Shown here in pieces: positions 1 to 8,900 of a stretch of 64,000 nt of DNA. The notes beneath the pieces were generated by a model. That model had not been told where the DNA came from. It made no database searches and worked only from the letters and a program-made list of their open reading frames with translations. The position numbers and the translations under genes are program-made. This DNA is from Cellulomonas humilata (GTDB lineage Bacteria > Actinomycetota > Actinomycetes > Actinomycetales > Cellulomonadaceae). Every line of letters begins with the position of its first letter. Positions within the stretch are counted from its first letter, which is position 1. The stretch is taken from positions 124,001 to 188,000 of the forward strand of contig NZ_JAUSVB010000002.1 in NCBI RefSeq assembly GCF_030814415.1, read 5' to 3'.

Positions 1-1
1 G

Positions 2-1219
2 ACGGTCGCGGAGAACATCGCCCTCGCACTGCCCGACGGGCCGACGCTGCGGCTGGCCCGGCTGGCCGCGCGGATCACGGAGGCGTCGGAGGCCTACGGG
101 CTCGCCGTCGACCCGTCCGCGCAGGTCCGGCACCTGTCCATCGGCGAACGCCAGCGCGCGGAGATCCTCAAGGTCCTCATGACCGGGGCGCGGCTCGTCA
201 TCCTCGACGAGCCGACGAGCGTGCTCGCGCCGCAGGAGGTCGAGGCGCTGTTCGGCGTCGTGGCGCAGCTGCGCGACCAGGGCCTCGGCGTGGTGCTGGT
301 GACGCACAAGCTGGGGGAGGTCCGCGCGATCGCCGACCAGGTGACCGTGCTGCGCGGCGGCCAGGTGATCCTGAACGCCGAGGACCCCGGGAACTTCTCC
401 GACGCCGAGCTGGTCGAGGCGATGGTCGGCCGTCGGGTGCCGCCGCTCGCGGTGGAGCGCGTCGCGGTGCCGCCGCGCGAGCATGCCGTGCTGGAGCTCC
501 GGGGCGCCACGGCGCTCGGAGACCGCGGGCACGTCGCGCTCAAGGGCGTGGACCTCGAGGTGCACCCGGGCGAGCTGGTCGGTGTCGCGGGCGTGGCGGG
601 CAGTGGCCAGAAGGAGCTGTGCGAGGTGGCGCTGGGCCTGCGGCCGGTCACCCACGGCACGGTCCGGGTGGGCGACTCGACGGAGGTCACCGCCCGCACG
701 GCGATCGACGGGGGCGCGGTCGCGGTGCCGGAGGACCCGGTCGTGGACTCGGTGGTGCCCGGGCTGACCGTGCTGGAGCACATGGTGCTCGACGGGCGGG
801 CGGTGCCGCGGCGCGGGCTCGGGATCGACTGGCCGGCCGTCGGTGCGCGGACGGCGGTGCTGGACGAGCGCGTGGGCCTGCACATGGCCCCCACCAAGCG
901 GACCCTGTCGTCCCTGTCGGGCGGCAACATCCAGCGCGTCCTGCTCACCCGCGAGCTGGGCCAGGACGCCTCACTGGTCGTCGCGGCCTACCCGAGCCGA
1001 GGGCTGGACGTCGCGAACACGCGGCGCACGCAGGAGCTGCTGCTGGAGCACCGTGCTCGCGGCGCGGGCGTGCTCATGGTCTCGGAGGACCTCGACGAGC
1101 TCATCGCCGTGGCCGACCGGATCGCCGTCATGCACGACGGGCACCTGGTCGGGGTCGTCGACACCGCCGGCGCCGACCGGATGTCCATCGGACGACTGAT
1201 GCTCGGAGGCGTGGCATGA
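2..1219 (+). CDS. BMP-type ABC importer ATPase (5' partial)
   Basis: ATP-binding subunit of a sugar/nucleoside-type ABC importer whose start lies before the window. The frame is open from base 2 and begins with TVAENIAL, followed by the ABC signature LSIGERQRAEILKVL and Walker B VILDEPTSVL. A second, degenerate nucleotide-binding half follows, with Walker A changed to GVAGSGQKEL and signature LSGGNIQRVLLTREL. Two half-ATPases in one chain with a degenerate second site is the usual form in this family. It energises the two permeases downstream and overlaps the first by ATGA, so they are translationally coupled. Substrate is not shown by this protein. The biuret hydrolase-like gene in the operon suggests a small nitrogen compound, which is inference. 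Confidence 0.93.
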   Translation, partial: TVAENIALALPDGPTLRLARLAARITEASEAYGLAVDPSAQVRHLSIGERQRAEILKVLMTGARLVILDEPTSVLAPQEVEALFGVVAQLRDQGLGVVLVTHKLGEVRAIADQVTVLRGGQVILNAEDPGNFSDAELVEAMVGRRVPPLAVERVAVPPREHAVLELRGATALGDRGHVALKGVDLEVHPGELVGVAGVAGSGQKELCEVALGLRPVTHGTVRVGDSTEVTARTAIDGGAVAVPEDPVVDSVVPGLTVLEHMVLDGRAVPRRGLGIDWPAVGARTAVLDERVGLHMAPTKRTLSSLSGGNIQRVLLTRELGQDASLVVAAYPSRGLDVANTRRTQELLLEHRARGAGVLMVSEDLDELIAVADRIAVMHDGHLVGVVDTAGADRMSIGRLMLGGVA

Positions 1220-2313
1220 GCCAGGAAGTCGAGAAGTCGGCGCCACCGCTCCCGCCACCGTCCGCACCGCCGGCCACAGGCGGGCGGGGACGGTTCGTGA
1301 GCCGCGGCTCCACGCTGCTGCGGTGGGTCGGGGCGCTGATCGCGGGACTCGTGGTGTTCGGGGCGTTCGTGCTGGCCAACGGCGCCGACCCGTTCGCGGT
1401 CTACGCCGACATCTGGACGTCGACCCTCACGCAGCCGGGGCAGTTCCAGCAGATCGTGCTGCGGGCCGCACCCATCGCGCTCGCGGGGCTGGCCGTCGTC
1501 GTCCCCGCCCGCGCCGGTCTGGTGAACGTCGGCGGTGAGGGGCAGCTGATCATCGGGGCCGTCGCGGCGGCCGGCGTGGCGCTGTGGCTCACGCCCGTCG
1601 CGTCACCGTGGCTCGTCATGCTGCTGATGGTCCTCGCCGCGATCGTCGCGGGTGCCGCGTGGGCCGGGATCGCCGCCGCGATGCGGCTCGTCGTGAAGGT
1701 CAACGAGGCCGTCACCACCCTGCTGCTCAACTACGTCGCCCTGTACTCGATGCTCTTCCTCATCCTCGGTCCCTGGAAGGACCCGGCGGCCCTCGGACAG
1801 TCCACGAGCGTGGAGCTCAACGACGCGATGAAGCTCCCGGTGTTCGCCGGGACCGCGATCCACGTCGGGGTGGCGCTGGCGGTCGTCGCGGCGGGGGCCG
1901 TCTGGTTCGCCCTGTCCCGCACGACGTGGGGCTTCCGCCTGTCGGTGGTCGGCGGCAACGCGGAGGCCGCGCGTCGGGCCGGGCTGCCGGTGGTCACGCT
2001 GCTGCTCACCGCGCTGCTCATCGGCGGTGCCCTGGCCGGCCTCGCGGGCTTCATCCAGCTCGCTGGGATGGAGTACAAGCTGCGGCCGACGTTCGGCCTG
2101 ACCATCGGCTACGTCGCGTTCCTGGCCAGCTGGCTGTCGCGGCACAAGCCGCTGCCGCTGCTGATCGCCTCGCTCGTGCTGGCCGCGATCGCGGTGTCCG
2201 GCAACAGCCTCCAGATCGGCTCGGGCCTGCCGGCCGCGAGCGTCAACATCCTCATGGGTCTGGTGCTGCTGGCCGTCCTCGGCTGGACCAGCCCGCGGAA
2301 GGTGCGCTCGTGA
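1216..2313 (+). CDS. BMP-type ABC importer permease 1
   Basis: Membrane permease of 365 residues, of the family that pairs with BMP lipoproteins (YufP type). A proline-rich cytoplasmic N-terminus of about 30 residues (SAPPLPPPSAPP) precedes roughly nine hydrophobic segments. The family motif PARAGLVNVGGEGQL sits near residue 100, and VVKVNEAVTTLLLNY is the conserved loop after the middle segments. Its ATG lies inside the stop of the ATPase gene and its own stop overlaps the GTG of the second permease, so the three genes form one tightly coupled unit. Assignment to the permease family is firm; substrate is unknown. Confidence 0.93.
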   Translation: MSQEVEKSAPPLPPPSAPPATGGRGRFVSRGSTLLRWVGALIAGLVVFGAFVLANGADPFAVYADIWTSTLTQPGQFQQIVLRAAPIALAGLAVVVPARAGLVNVGGEGQLIIGAVAAAGVALWLTPVASPWLVMLLMVLAAIVAGAAWAGIAAAMRLVVKVNEAVTTLLLNYVALYSMLFLILGPWKDPAALGQSTSVELNDAMKLPVFAGTAIHVGVALAVVAAGAVWFALSRTTWGFRLSVVGGNAEAARRAGLPVVTLLLTALLIGGALAGLAGFIQLAGMEYKLRPTFGLTIGYVAFLASWLSRHKPLPLLIASLVLAAIAVSGNSLQIGSGLPAASVNILMGLVLLAVLGWTSPRKVRS

Positions 2314-3221
2314 TCATCGACATCCTGGCCGGGGCGGTCCGCGGCGGCACGTCCATCATGTACGCGGGGCTGGGGGAGACGATCTCCGAGCGCGGTGGCG
2401 TCATCAACCTGGGCACCGAGGGGGCGATGCTGCTCGGTGCTCTTGGTGGGTACGCGGTGACCGCGCAGACCGGGAACCCGTGGCTGGGGGTCCTCGGCGG
2501 CGCGCTGGCGGGCGCGCTGCTGAGCCTGGTGCACGCCGTCCTCGTGGTCAGCCGGCGTGCCAACCAGTTCGCCAGCGGCCTGACCCTGTACTTCCTCGCC
2601 CTCGGCGTGACGGCGCTGTTCGGCGTCAGCTACGTGAGCCAGCAGATCAACGCGTTCACGCCCGTCCCCGTCCCGGGCCCGAGCGAGATCCCCGGCATCG
2701 GCCCGATCCTGTTCGACCACGACCCGCTGGTGTACATCGCCTACGTCGCGGCACCGGTCATCTGGTGGGTGCTGTTCCGCACCCGCGTCGGCCTCCTGGT
2801 CCGCACGGCCGGCGAGCGCACGGAGGCGCTCGAGGTCCACGGGTACTCGGTGAAGGCCGTGCGCTACTGCGCGACGGTCGCGGGAGGTGCGCTGGCGGGC
2901 ATCGGTGGAGCGCACATCTCCATCGCGTACGCCAACAGCTGGTTCGAGAACATGATCGCCGGCCGCGGCTTCATCGCGGTGGCCCTCGTGATCTTCGCGA
3001 TGTGGAACCCGATCCGGATCATGGCCGGCGCGTACCTGTTCGGTGCCGCGCTGTCGCTGGCGTCCGTGCTGCAGACCTCGGGCATCGCCGTGAACCAGTT
3101 CGCACTCAACGCCGTGCCGTTCGTGCTCACCCTCGTCGTCCTGGCCGTGCTGGGCCGCCGCACGATGCTCGCCGCCCCGGACGAGCTGCTCAAGGTGTTC
3201 GACAACAGCCGCACCACCTGA
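2310..3221 (+). CDS. BMP-type ABC importer permease 2
   Basis: Second membrane permease (303 residues, YufQ type), starting at a GTG that overlaps the previous stop (GTGA). Residues 14-40 contain the family motif GTSIMYAGLGETISERGGVI followed by NLGTEGAMLLGA, which corresponds to the NVGGEGQL loop of permease 1. About eight hydrophobic segments follow. The loop GERTEALEVHGYSVKAVRY is the region that contacts the ATPase in such transporters. It should form the translocation pore together with permease 1. The gene is followed after 32 bases by the binding lipoprotein. Confidence 0.92.
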   Translation: MIIDILAGAVRGGTSIMYAGLGETISERGGVINLGTEGAMLLGALGGYAVTAQTGNPWLGVLGGALAGALLSLVHAVLVVSRRANQFASGLTLYFLALGVTALFGVSYVSQQINAFTPVPVPGPSEIPGIGPILFDHDPLVYIAYVAAPVIWWVLFRTRVGLLVRTAGERTEALEVHGYSVKAVRYCATVAGGALAGIGGAHISIAYANSWFENMIAGRGFIAVALVIFAMWNPIRIMAGAYLFGAALSLASVLQTSGIAVNQFALNAVPFVLTLVVLAVLGRRTMLAAPDELLKVFDNSRTT

Positions 3222-3253
3222 TGGTCCCCGCCCCCTTGAACGGAAGGTCCACC

Positions 3254-4405
3254 ATGCGCCTCACCCGAACAGCACGCGTGTGTCTCGTCGCGGCGGTGGT
3301 CGCGGTCCTCGCCGCGTGCAGCCCCGCCGTCAGCTCCCCGGAGGGCGACAGCTCCGCCCCGGCCGGTGACTCGGCGCCCGGCGCCGACGCCACGACGGTC
3401 GGTGTCATCGCCGTCGGGCCGAAGGACGACTTCGGCTACAACCAGGCCGTCTACCAGGGTGTCGAGGCGCTGCGGGAGGAGTTCCCCGACCTCGACGTCC
3501 TCGAGGCGTACAACATCCCCGAGGACGACACCGCCGCGACGACGAGGGAGAGCATGGTCGCGCAGGGGGCGACGATCATCTTCGCCACCAGCTACGGCCA
3601 CCTGGACGCGGCCAAGCAGGTCGCCGAGGCGCACCCCGAGGTCGTCGTCGTCCACCAGGGCGGGCTGCTCGACCCGGTGCCCGCCAACATGGGCACGTAC
3701 TTCGGGAGCGTCTTCGAGCCCGTGTACCTGGCCGGCATCGCCGCGGGGGCCGCGACGACGACCGGGAAGCTCGGCTACGTCTACGCCATCCCGATCCCGC
3801 AGACGCTGGCCAACATCAACGCGTTCACGCTCGGTGCCCAGTCGGTGCGGCCGGACGTCGACGTCACCGCGGTCTCGACGACCAGCTGGTGCGACCCGGC
3901 AACGCAGGCCGACCGGGTGGCGTCGCTGCTCAGCTCCGGCGTCGACGTGATGACGCAGCACCAGGACTGCACCAAGACGATCATCGAGGCGACCGAGGCC
4001 GCCGGTGCGTACACGGTCGGCTACCACGCTGACGCGTCGTCGCTGGCGCCCGAAGGCTGGCTCACGGGGTCCGAGTGGGACTGGGGCCCGCTGTACACGG
4101 ACATCGTGCAGACGGCGATCGACGGTGACTTCACGGGCAGCGAGTACAACGCCAACTACCGCGCCAACATGGCCAGCGGCAAGAACCCGTTCGTGGCCTC
4201 CGCGTTCGGGCCCAGCGTGACCGACGAGACCAAGGCGCTCATCGCCGCCGCTGCTGCGGACCTCGAGGCGGGGGGCAGCCCGTTCACCGGACCGGTCACC
4301 GCGCAGGACGGGACCGTGACCGTCCCCGAGGGCGAGACCCCGCCGATCGAGACCATCGAGCAGATGGACTACTTCGTGCAGGGCGTCACCGGAACAGTCT
4401 CCTGA
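3254..4405 (+). CDS. BMP family ABC substrate-binding lipoprotein
   Basis: Surface lipoprotein of 383 residues that captures the substrate for the importer. The signal peptide ends in lipobox VLAAC (Cys22), then an acidic/serine-rich linker runs to about residue 48. The BMP fold starts at TTVGVIAVGPKDDFGYNQAV and includes the typical segments ATIIFATSYGH and GTYFGSVFEPVYLAGIAAG, ending in a C-terminal MDYFVQG segment. A purine-rich GGAAGG 8 bases upstream supports the ATG at 3254. Relatives bind nucleosides or related ligands. Here the next genes encode isochorismatase-fold amidohydrolases, so the ligand may be an amide such as biuret; that is inference from the neighbourhood. Confidence 0.92.
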   Translation: MRLTRTARVCLVAAVVAVLAACSPAVSSPEGDSSAPAGDSAPGADATTVGVIAVGPKDDFGYNQAVYQGVEALREEFPDLDVLEAYNIPEDDTAATTRESMVAQGATIIFATSYGHLDAAKQVAEAHPEVVVVHQGGLLDPVPANMGTYFGSVFEPVYLAGIAAGAATTTGKLGYVYAIPIPQTLANINAFTLGAQSVRPDVDVTAVSTTSWCDPATQADRVASLLSSGVDVMTQHQDCTKTIIEATEAAGAYTVGYHADASSLAPEGWLTGSEWDWGPLYTDIVQTAIDGDFTGSEYNANYRANMASGKNPFVASAFGPSVTDETKALIAAAAADLEAGGSPFTGPVTAQDGTVTVPEGETPPIETIEQMDYFVQGVTGTVS

Positions 4406-4409
4406 CCCT

Positions 4410-4438
4410 GGCGGGGGCCGGTCTCACCGGCCCCCGCC
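4410..4438 (+). terminator. hairpin between binding protein and hydrolase genes
   Basis: Perfect 13-bp stem (4410-4422 with 4426-4438) closed by a 3-base loop, followed by a pyrimidine stretch. It begins 5 bases after the binding-protein stop and ends 17 bases before the next ATG. It may partly terminate or protect the 3' end so that the binding protein is made in excess over the hydrolases. Confidence 0.75.
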
Positions 4439-4455
4439 CTCTTCCTGGAGGAGCC

Positions 4456-5016
4456 ATGCACGTCACCGGCACCACGCCGTACCCGTGGCCGTACGACGGC
4501 GACCTCGGCGGGCCCGGGACCGCGCTCCTGGTCGTCCTGCCCGTCGGCGTCGAGCCGCCCGAGACCACCGAGCCGCTCGCCGCCGCGGTGCACGCCGTGG
4601 GCGGCAAGGTGATCGTCGTCCGGACGACGGCACCCGCACCCGGCGCCCTGCGCCCACCCGGCATCCCGTCGGAGGCTGCCGCCGGTGTCGCGGACCTGGA
4701 CCTCACCGCCGGCGGGGTCGACGGGTTCTACGCCAGTGACCTCGACCTCGTGCTCCGTACCGGCCGCATCCGTCGCCTGCTGCTCACCGGCGTCGGGCTG
4801 GAGACCTGCGTGCACTCCACGATGCGCGACGCCAACGACCGCGGGTACGAGTGCCTGCTCGTGCTCGACGCCTGCGTGCCGATCGACCCCTCCCTGGTGC
4901 CGGCGTCGGTGTCGAGCATCGAGATGTCGGGCGGCATCTTCGGGGCTGTCGGCTCCAGTGCTGACGTCGTCGCCGCCCTGTCCACCGCCGAGCTGACCGT
5001 TGGAGCCCTGACATGA
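4456..5016 (+). CDS. degenerate isochorismatase-fold paralogue of the biuret hydrolase
   Basis: A 186-residue protein clearly related to the 240-residue hydrolase that follows. Both share PYxWPYDG near the N-terminus, FYA(T/S)DLDL, and an identical stretch [13 protein letters not shown]. The active site is broken here. The catalytic Asp of the family (Asp38 of the partner) aligns with Leu28, and the catalytic Lys (Lys144 of the partner) aligns with Ala85. Only the nucleophile-type cysteine (Cys118 in [10 protein letters not shown]) remains. About 50 residues between the first strand and the lysine loop are missing. RBS GGAGGAG precedes the ATG, and the stop overlaps the partner's ATG (ATGA), favouring co-assembly. 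It could be a pseudoenzyme subunit or a decaying duplicate. Confidence 0.88.
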   Translation: MHVTGTTPYPWPYDGDLGGPGTALLVVLPVGVEPPETTEPLAAAVHAVGGKVIVVRTTAPAPGALRPPGIPSEAAAGVADLDLTAGGVDGFYASDLDLVLRTGRIRRLLLTGVGLETCVHSTMRDANDRGYECLLVLDACVPIDPSLVPASVSSIEMSGGIFGAVGSSADVVAALSTAELTVGALT

Positions 5017-5735
5017 CCGAGCTGCTGACCACCACCACCACCTTCGGTCCCGTCGAGGCCGACCCCTACGCCTGGCCGTACGACGGCTCGTTCTCCGCCG
5101 CGACCACCGCCGTGCTCAACATCGACTGGCAGCAGGACTTCTGCGGGCCCGGGGGCTACGTCGACGCGATGGGCTACGACCTGGCGCTCACCCGCGCGGG
5201 ACTGGCGCCGACGGCGGCGATGCTGGCGGTCGCCCGCGAGCTCGGGTTCCACATCCTGCACACGCGCGAGGGTCACCGGCCCGACCTGTCGGACCTGCCC
5301 GCCAACAAGCTCTGGCGCTCGCGGCGGATCGACGCCGGCATCGGGGACCTCGGCCCGTGCGGCCGCATCCTCACGCGCGGCGAGCCCGGCTGGGAGATCG
5401 TCCCCGAGGTCGCGCCGCTGCCGGGGGAGCTGGTCATCGACAAGCCCGGCAAGGGCTCGTTCTACGCCACCGACCTGGACCTGATCCTGCGCAGCCGGGG
5501 GATCACGCACATCATCCTCACCGGCATCACCACCGACGTCTGCGTGCACACCACCATGCGCGACGCCAACGACCGCGGGTACGAGTGCCTGCTGCTGTCG
5601 GACTGCACGGGCGCCACGGACTACGGCAACTACCTGGCGGCGCTGAAGATGGTGACGATGCAGGGCGGCGTGTTCGGCGCGGTCGCGGACTCGGCGGCGC
5701 TCCTGGCGTCTCTGGCGAACCCGGTGACCGCCTAG
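5013..5735 (+). CDS. biuH: biuret amidohydrolase-like isochorismatase-family enzyme
   Basis: Predicted cytoplasmic cysteine amidohydrolase of 240 residues that would hydrolyse biuret to allophanate and ammonia. From memory of the Rhizobium enzyme, BiuH has Asp36, Lys142 and Cys175. Here Asp38 ([16 protein letters not shown]), Lys144 ([10 protein letters not shown]) and Cys177 ([20 protein letters not shown]) lie at the same spacing, offset by exactly two. The surrounding segments [17 protein letters not shown] and [14 protein letters not shown] are also those I recall from biuret hydrolases. It is the last gene of the BMP importer unit, so uptake and hydrolysis of the same compound is likely. 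Another ureide or amide cannot be ruled out from sequence alone. Confidence 0.82.
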   Translation: MTELLTTTTTFGPVEADPYAWPYDGSFSAATTAVLNIDWQQDFCGPGGYVDAMGYDLALTRAGLAPTAAMLAVARELGFHILHTREGHRPDLSDLPANKLWRSRRIDAGIGDLGPCGRILTRGEPGWEIVPEVAPLPGELVIDKPGKGSFYATDLDLILRSRGITHIILTGITTDVCVHTTMRDANDRGYECLLLSDCTGATDYGNYLAALKMVTMQGGVFGAVADSAALLASLANPVTA

Positions 5736-5743
5736 CGGACGGC

Positions 5744-5766
5744 GTCGTCCTGTCAGGCAGGACGAC
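5744..5766 (+). terminator. terminator of the BMP importer/hydrolase operon
   Basis: Perfect 9-bp stem (GTCGTCCTG at 5744-5752 with CAGGACGAC at 5758-5766) and 5-base loop, 8 bases after the stop codon. A short T run (CCTTTT) follows about 10 bases later. Confidence 0.65.
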
Positions 5767-5848
5767 ACCCCGTCACCCTTTTGGGCGCGAGAGGGTGGCG
5801 GCCCGCGCGTGGGAGCGCGTCCGTTCCCTCCCGTCTTCAGAGATTCGC

Positions 5849-5886
5849 CCGTATCGCTTGCTGCAAGTTGCTGCAAGCGGATACGG
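5849..5886. promoter_or_regulatory. 38-bp dyad with tandem TTGCTGCAAG, probable operator
   Basis: Outer arms CCGTATC (5849-5855) and GATACGG (5880-5886) flank two adjacent copies of TTGCTGCAAG (5858-5867 and 5868-5877). Each copy is itself a near palindrome, CTTGC-N-GCAAG. The element is less GC-rich than its surroundings and ends 51 bases before the amylopullulanase ATG. CTTGCAG-type repeats are, as I recall, associated with glucose repression and MalR control of Streptomyces amylase genes, so a MalR-like LacI-family repressor site is the best guess. Confidence 0.6.
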
Positions 5887-5937
5887 TCGGCGACACCTGC
5901 CCCGCACATCGACGTGCGGGGAGACGAAGGAGTCGCC

Positions 5938-8900
5938 ATGTCGCCCGCCGACGCCCCCGTCCGACCTCTCTCCCGCGGCCTCGCTGCGCTGACCGCCGTC
6001 GCGGTCGCCGGCGTCGGGCTCGTCGCCGCCGCCGTGACCCCCGCCTCCGCCGCCGACCGCACGGTCGCGCTCGTCGGCTCGTTGCAGAGCGAGCTCGGCT
6101 GCACCGACGACTGGCAGCCCGCGTGCGCCGACACCGAGCTCGCCCTGACCGCCACGGCGGGGGTCTACTCCGCCGACTTCACGGTCCCCGCCGGCACCTT
6201 CGAGTACAAGGTCGCCATCGACGACAGCTGGGACGAGGCGTACGGGAAGGACGGCGGCGACGCGAACATCCCGCTCGTCGTCGCCGGCCCGTCGAGCCTG
6301 CGGTTCACCTATGACGACACCACGCACCGCATCGCGCTGACCCCGCTGGACCTGGGCGGCGACTACACGCCGGCCGACGACGCCCTCGTCGCGGACCCGG
6401 TGCGGGACCCGGGCGCGGACAAGCAGTTCTACTTCGTGATGACCGACCGGTTCGCGGACGGCGACGACGCCAACGACACCGGCGGGCTCACGGGAGACAG
6501 CCTGGTCACGGGCTACGACCCGACGAACAAGGGCTTCTACGAGGGCGGCGACCTCGCCGGCCTGCACGACCAGCTCGACTACATCGAGGGCCTCGGGACG
6601 ACCGCGATCTGGCTCACGCCGTCGTTCAAGAACCGTCCCGTGCAGGGCAGCGGCGCGGACGTGTCGGCCGGGTACCACGGGTACTGGATCACGGACTTCA
6701 CGCAGATCGACCCGCACCTGGGTACCAACGCGGAGCTGGAGGCGCTGATCGCCGACGCCCACGCGCGCGGGATCGACGTCTACTTCGACATCATCACCAA
6801 CCACACGGCCGACGTCATCGACTACGCCGAGGGCCAGTACGCGTACATCGACCAGGAGACCAGCCCGTACACCGACGCTGCCGGCACGGAGTTCGACCCG
6901 GCCACCTACGCGGGCACGGACACCTTCCCGACGCTGGACCCGGCGACGTCCTTCCCGTACACACCGGTCATCGACCCCGCGGCCGCGGACGTCAAGGTCC
7001 CTGCCTGGCTGAACGACCCGACGCTCTATCACAACCGTGGGAACTCGACGTGGTCCGGGGAGTCCGTGACGTACGGCGACTTCGACGGTCTGGACGACCT
7101 GATGACCGAGCACCCGAGCGTGGTGGACGGCTTCGTGGACGTCTACAACCAGTGGGTCGACCTGGGCGTCGACGGCTTCCGGATCGATACCGCCAAGCAC
7201 GTGAACTTCGAGTTCTGGCAGAAGTTCACGACCGGCGTGCGCGACCACGCGGAGTCGGTCGGCAACGACGACTTCTTCATGTTCGGCGAGGTCTACGACG
7301 CCGACCCGGTCAAGCTGGCGCCGTACCTGCGTGACAGCGACATGAACGCGGTCCTCGACTTCACGTTCCAGTCGGCGGCCAGCAACTACGCCCGTGGTGC
7401 TGACGCCGGCGGTCTGTCGGCGCTGTTCGCCGGCGACGACCACTACACGACACCGACGACCAACGCGCAGGCGCTTCCCACGTTCCTCGGCAACCACGAC
7501 ATGGGTCGGATCGGGTACGTCGTGAAGGACGCGACCGACCGGGAGAAGCGCTCCGGCCTCGCTCACTCGCTCATGTACCTGACCCGGGGCCAGCCCGTCG
7601 TGTACTACGGCGACGAGCAGGGCTTCGTGGGCGACGGCACGCTGAACGGTCAGCCGAACGGCGGGGACAAGAACGCGCGCCAGTCGATGTTCGCCACTCA
7701 GGTCGACGAGTACGCCAACCAGCTCCTGCTGGACGGGACCCTCGCGGGTGCCGTCGACCGCTACGCCACGGACACGGTGCTCTACGAGCACATCGCCGGG
7801 TTGGCCACGCTGCGCAGCAGCACGCCGGCGCTCCAGCACGGCGCCCAGATCGAGCGGCTTGCCGACGGTGCCGTCTACGCGTTCTCCCGAGTCGACGCCG
7901 ACGAGCGGGTCGAGCACCTCGTCGCAACGAACAACGGCACGACCCCGGCGACCGCGACGATCGACACCCTCACGCCCGGGGCGACGTTCGCTCCGCTGTA
8001 CGGGACGTCGACGGCCGTCACGGCAGCCGCCGACGGGACCGTCGAGGTGTCGATCCCCGCCCTGAGCGCGATCGTGCTCAAGGCCGGCGCCCCCGTGGCG
8101 GCGCCGGCCACCGCGGGCGACATCGCCGTGAACGTGCCGAACGCCGGTGCGGAGCTCGGGGCGCAGGCCCCGGTGGCAGCCGCCGTCGCGAACGACGTCT
8201 GGAGCCAGACCTCGTTCGCCTACCGGGTGGTGGGCGAGGACGCATGGGCACCGCTGGGCACGTCGGAGACGACGTCCCCCCGGGTCTTCCACACCACCAC
8301 CGACCTGGACCCCGGCACGCTCGTCGAGTACCGCGCGGTCTCCGTGGACGCCGCCGGTCACCGGTCCGCCGCGTCGACGTTCGGCAGCGTGGGCGTCGCC
8401 GTCGACGGCGTGGTCCCGGAGCCGCCGACCGGCCCGACGGCCGTCTCCGTGCCCGGCACCCACAACACCGAGATGGGCTGCCCGGGCGACTGGCAGCCCG
8501 ACTGCACCACCGCGCAGCTCACGAAGGGCGGCGACGGGGTGTGGTCCGGAACGTTCGACCTCCCGGCTGGCACGTACGAGTACAAGGTCGCGATCGACAA
8601 CAGCTGGACGGTGAACTACGGCGCGAACGGGGTGCCGGGCGGCCCGAACGCGACGTACACCCTGGCCGCGGACGGCGAGGTGACGTTCTTCTACGACCCG
8701 ACGACCCACAACTTCACGTCGACCGCGCAGGGCGGCATCGTGACCGTGCCGGGCTCGCACAACAGCGAGCTGGGCTGCGCGGGAGACTGGTTGCCGGAGT
8801 GCATGGCCACGTGGCTCCAGGACCCGGACGGCGACGGGACGTACACGTTCACGACGGACCGGCTGCCCGCCGGTGCGTACGAAGCCAAGGTCGCGCACGA

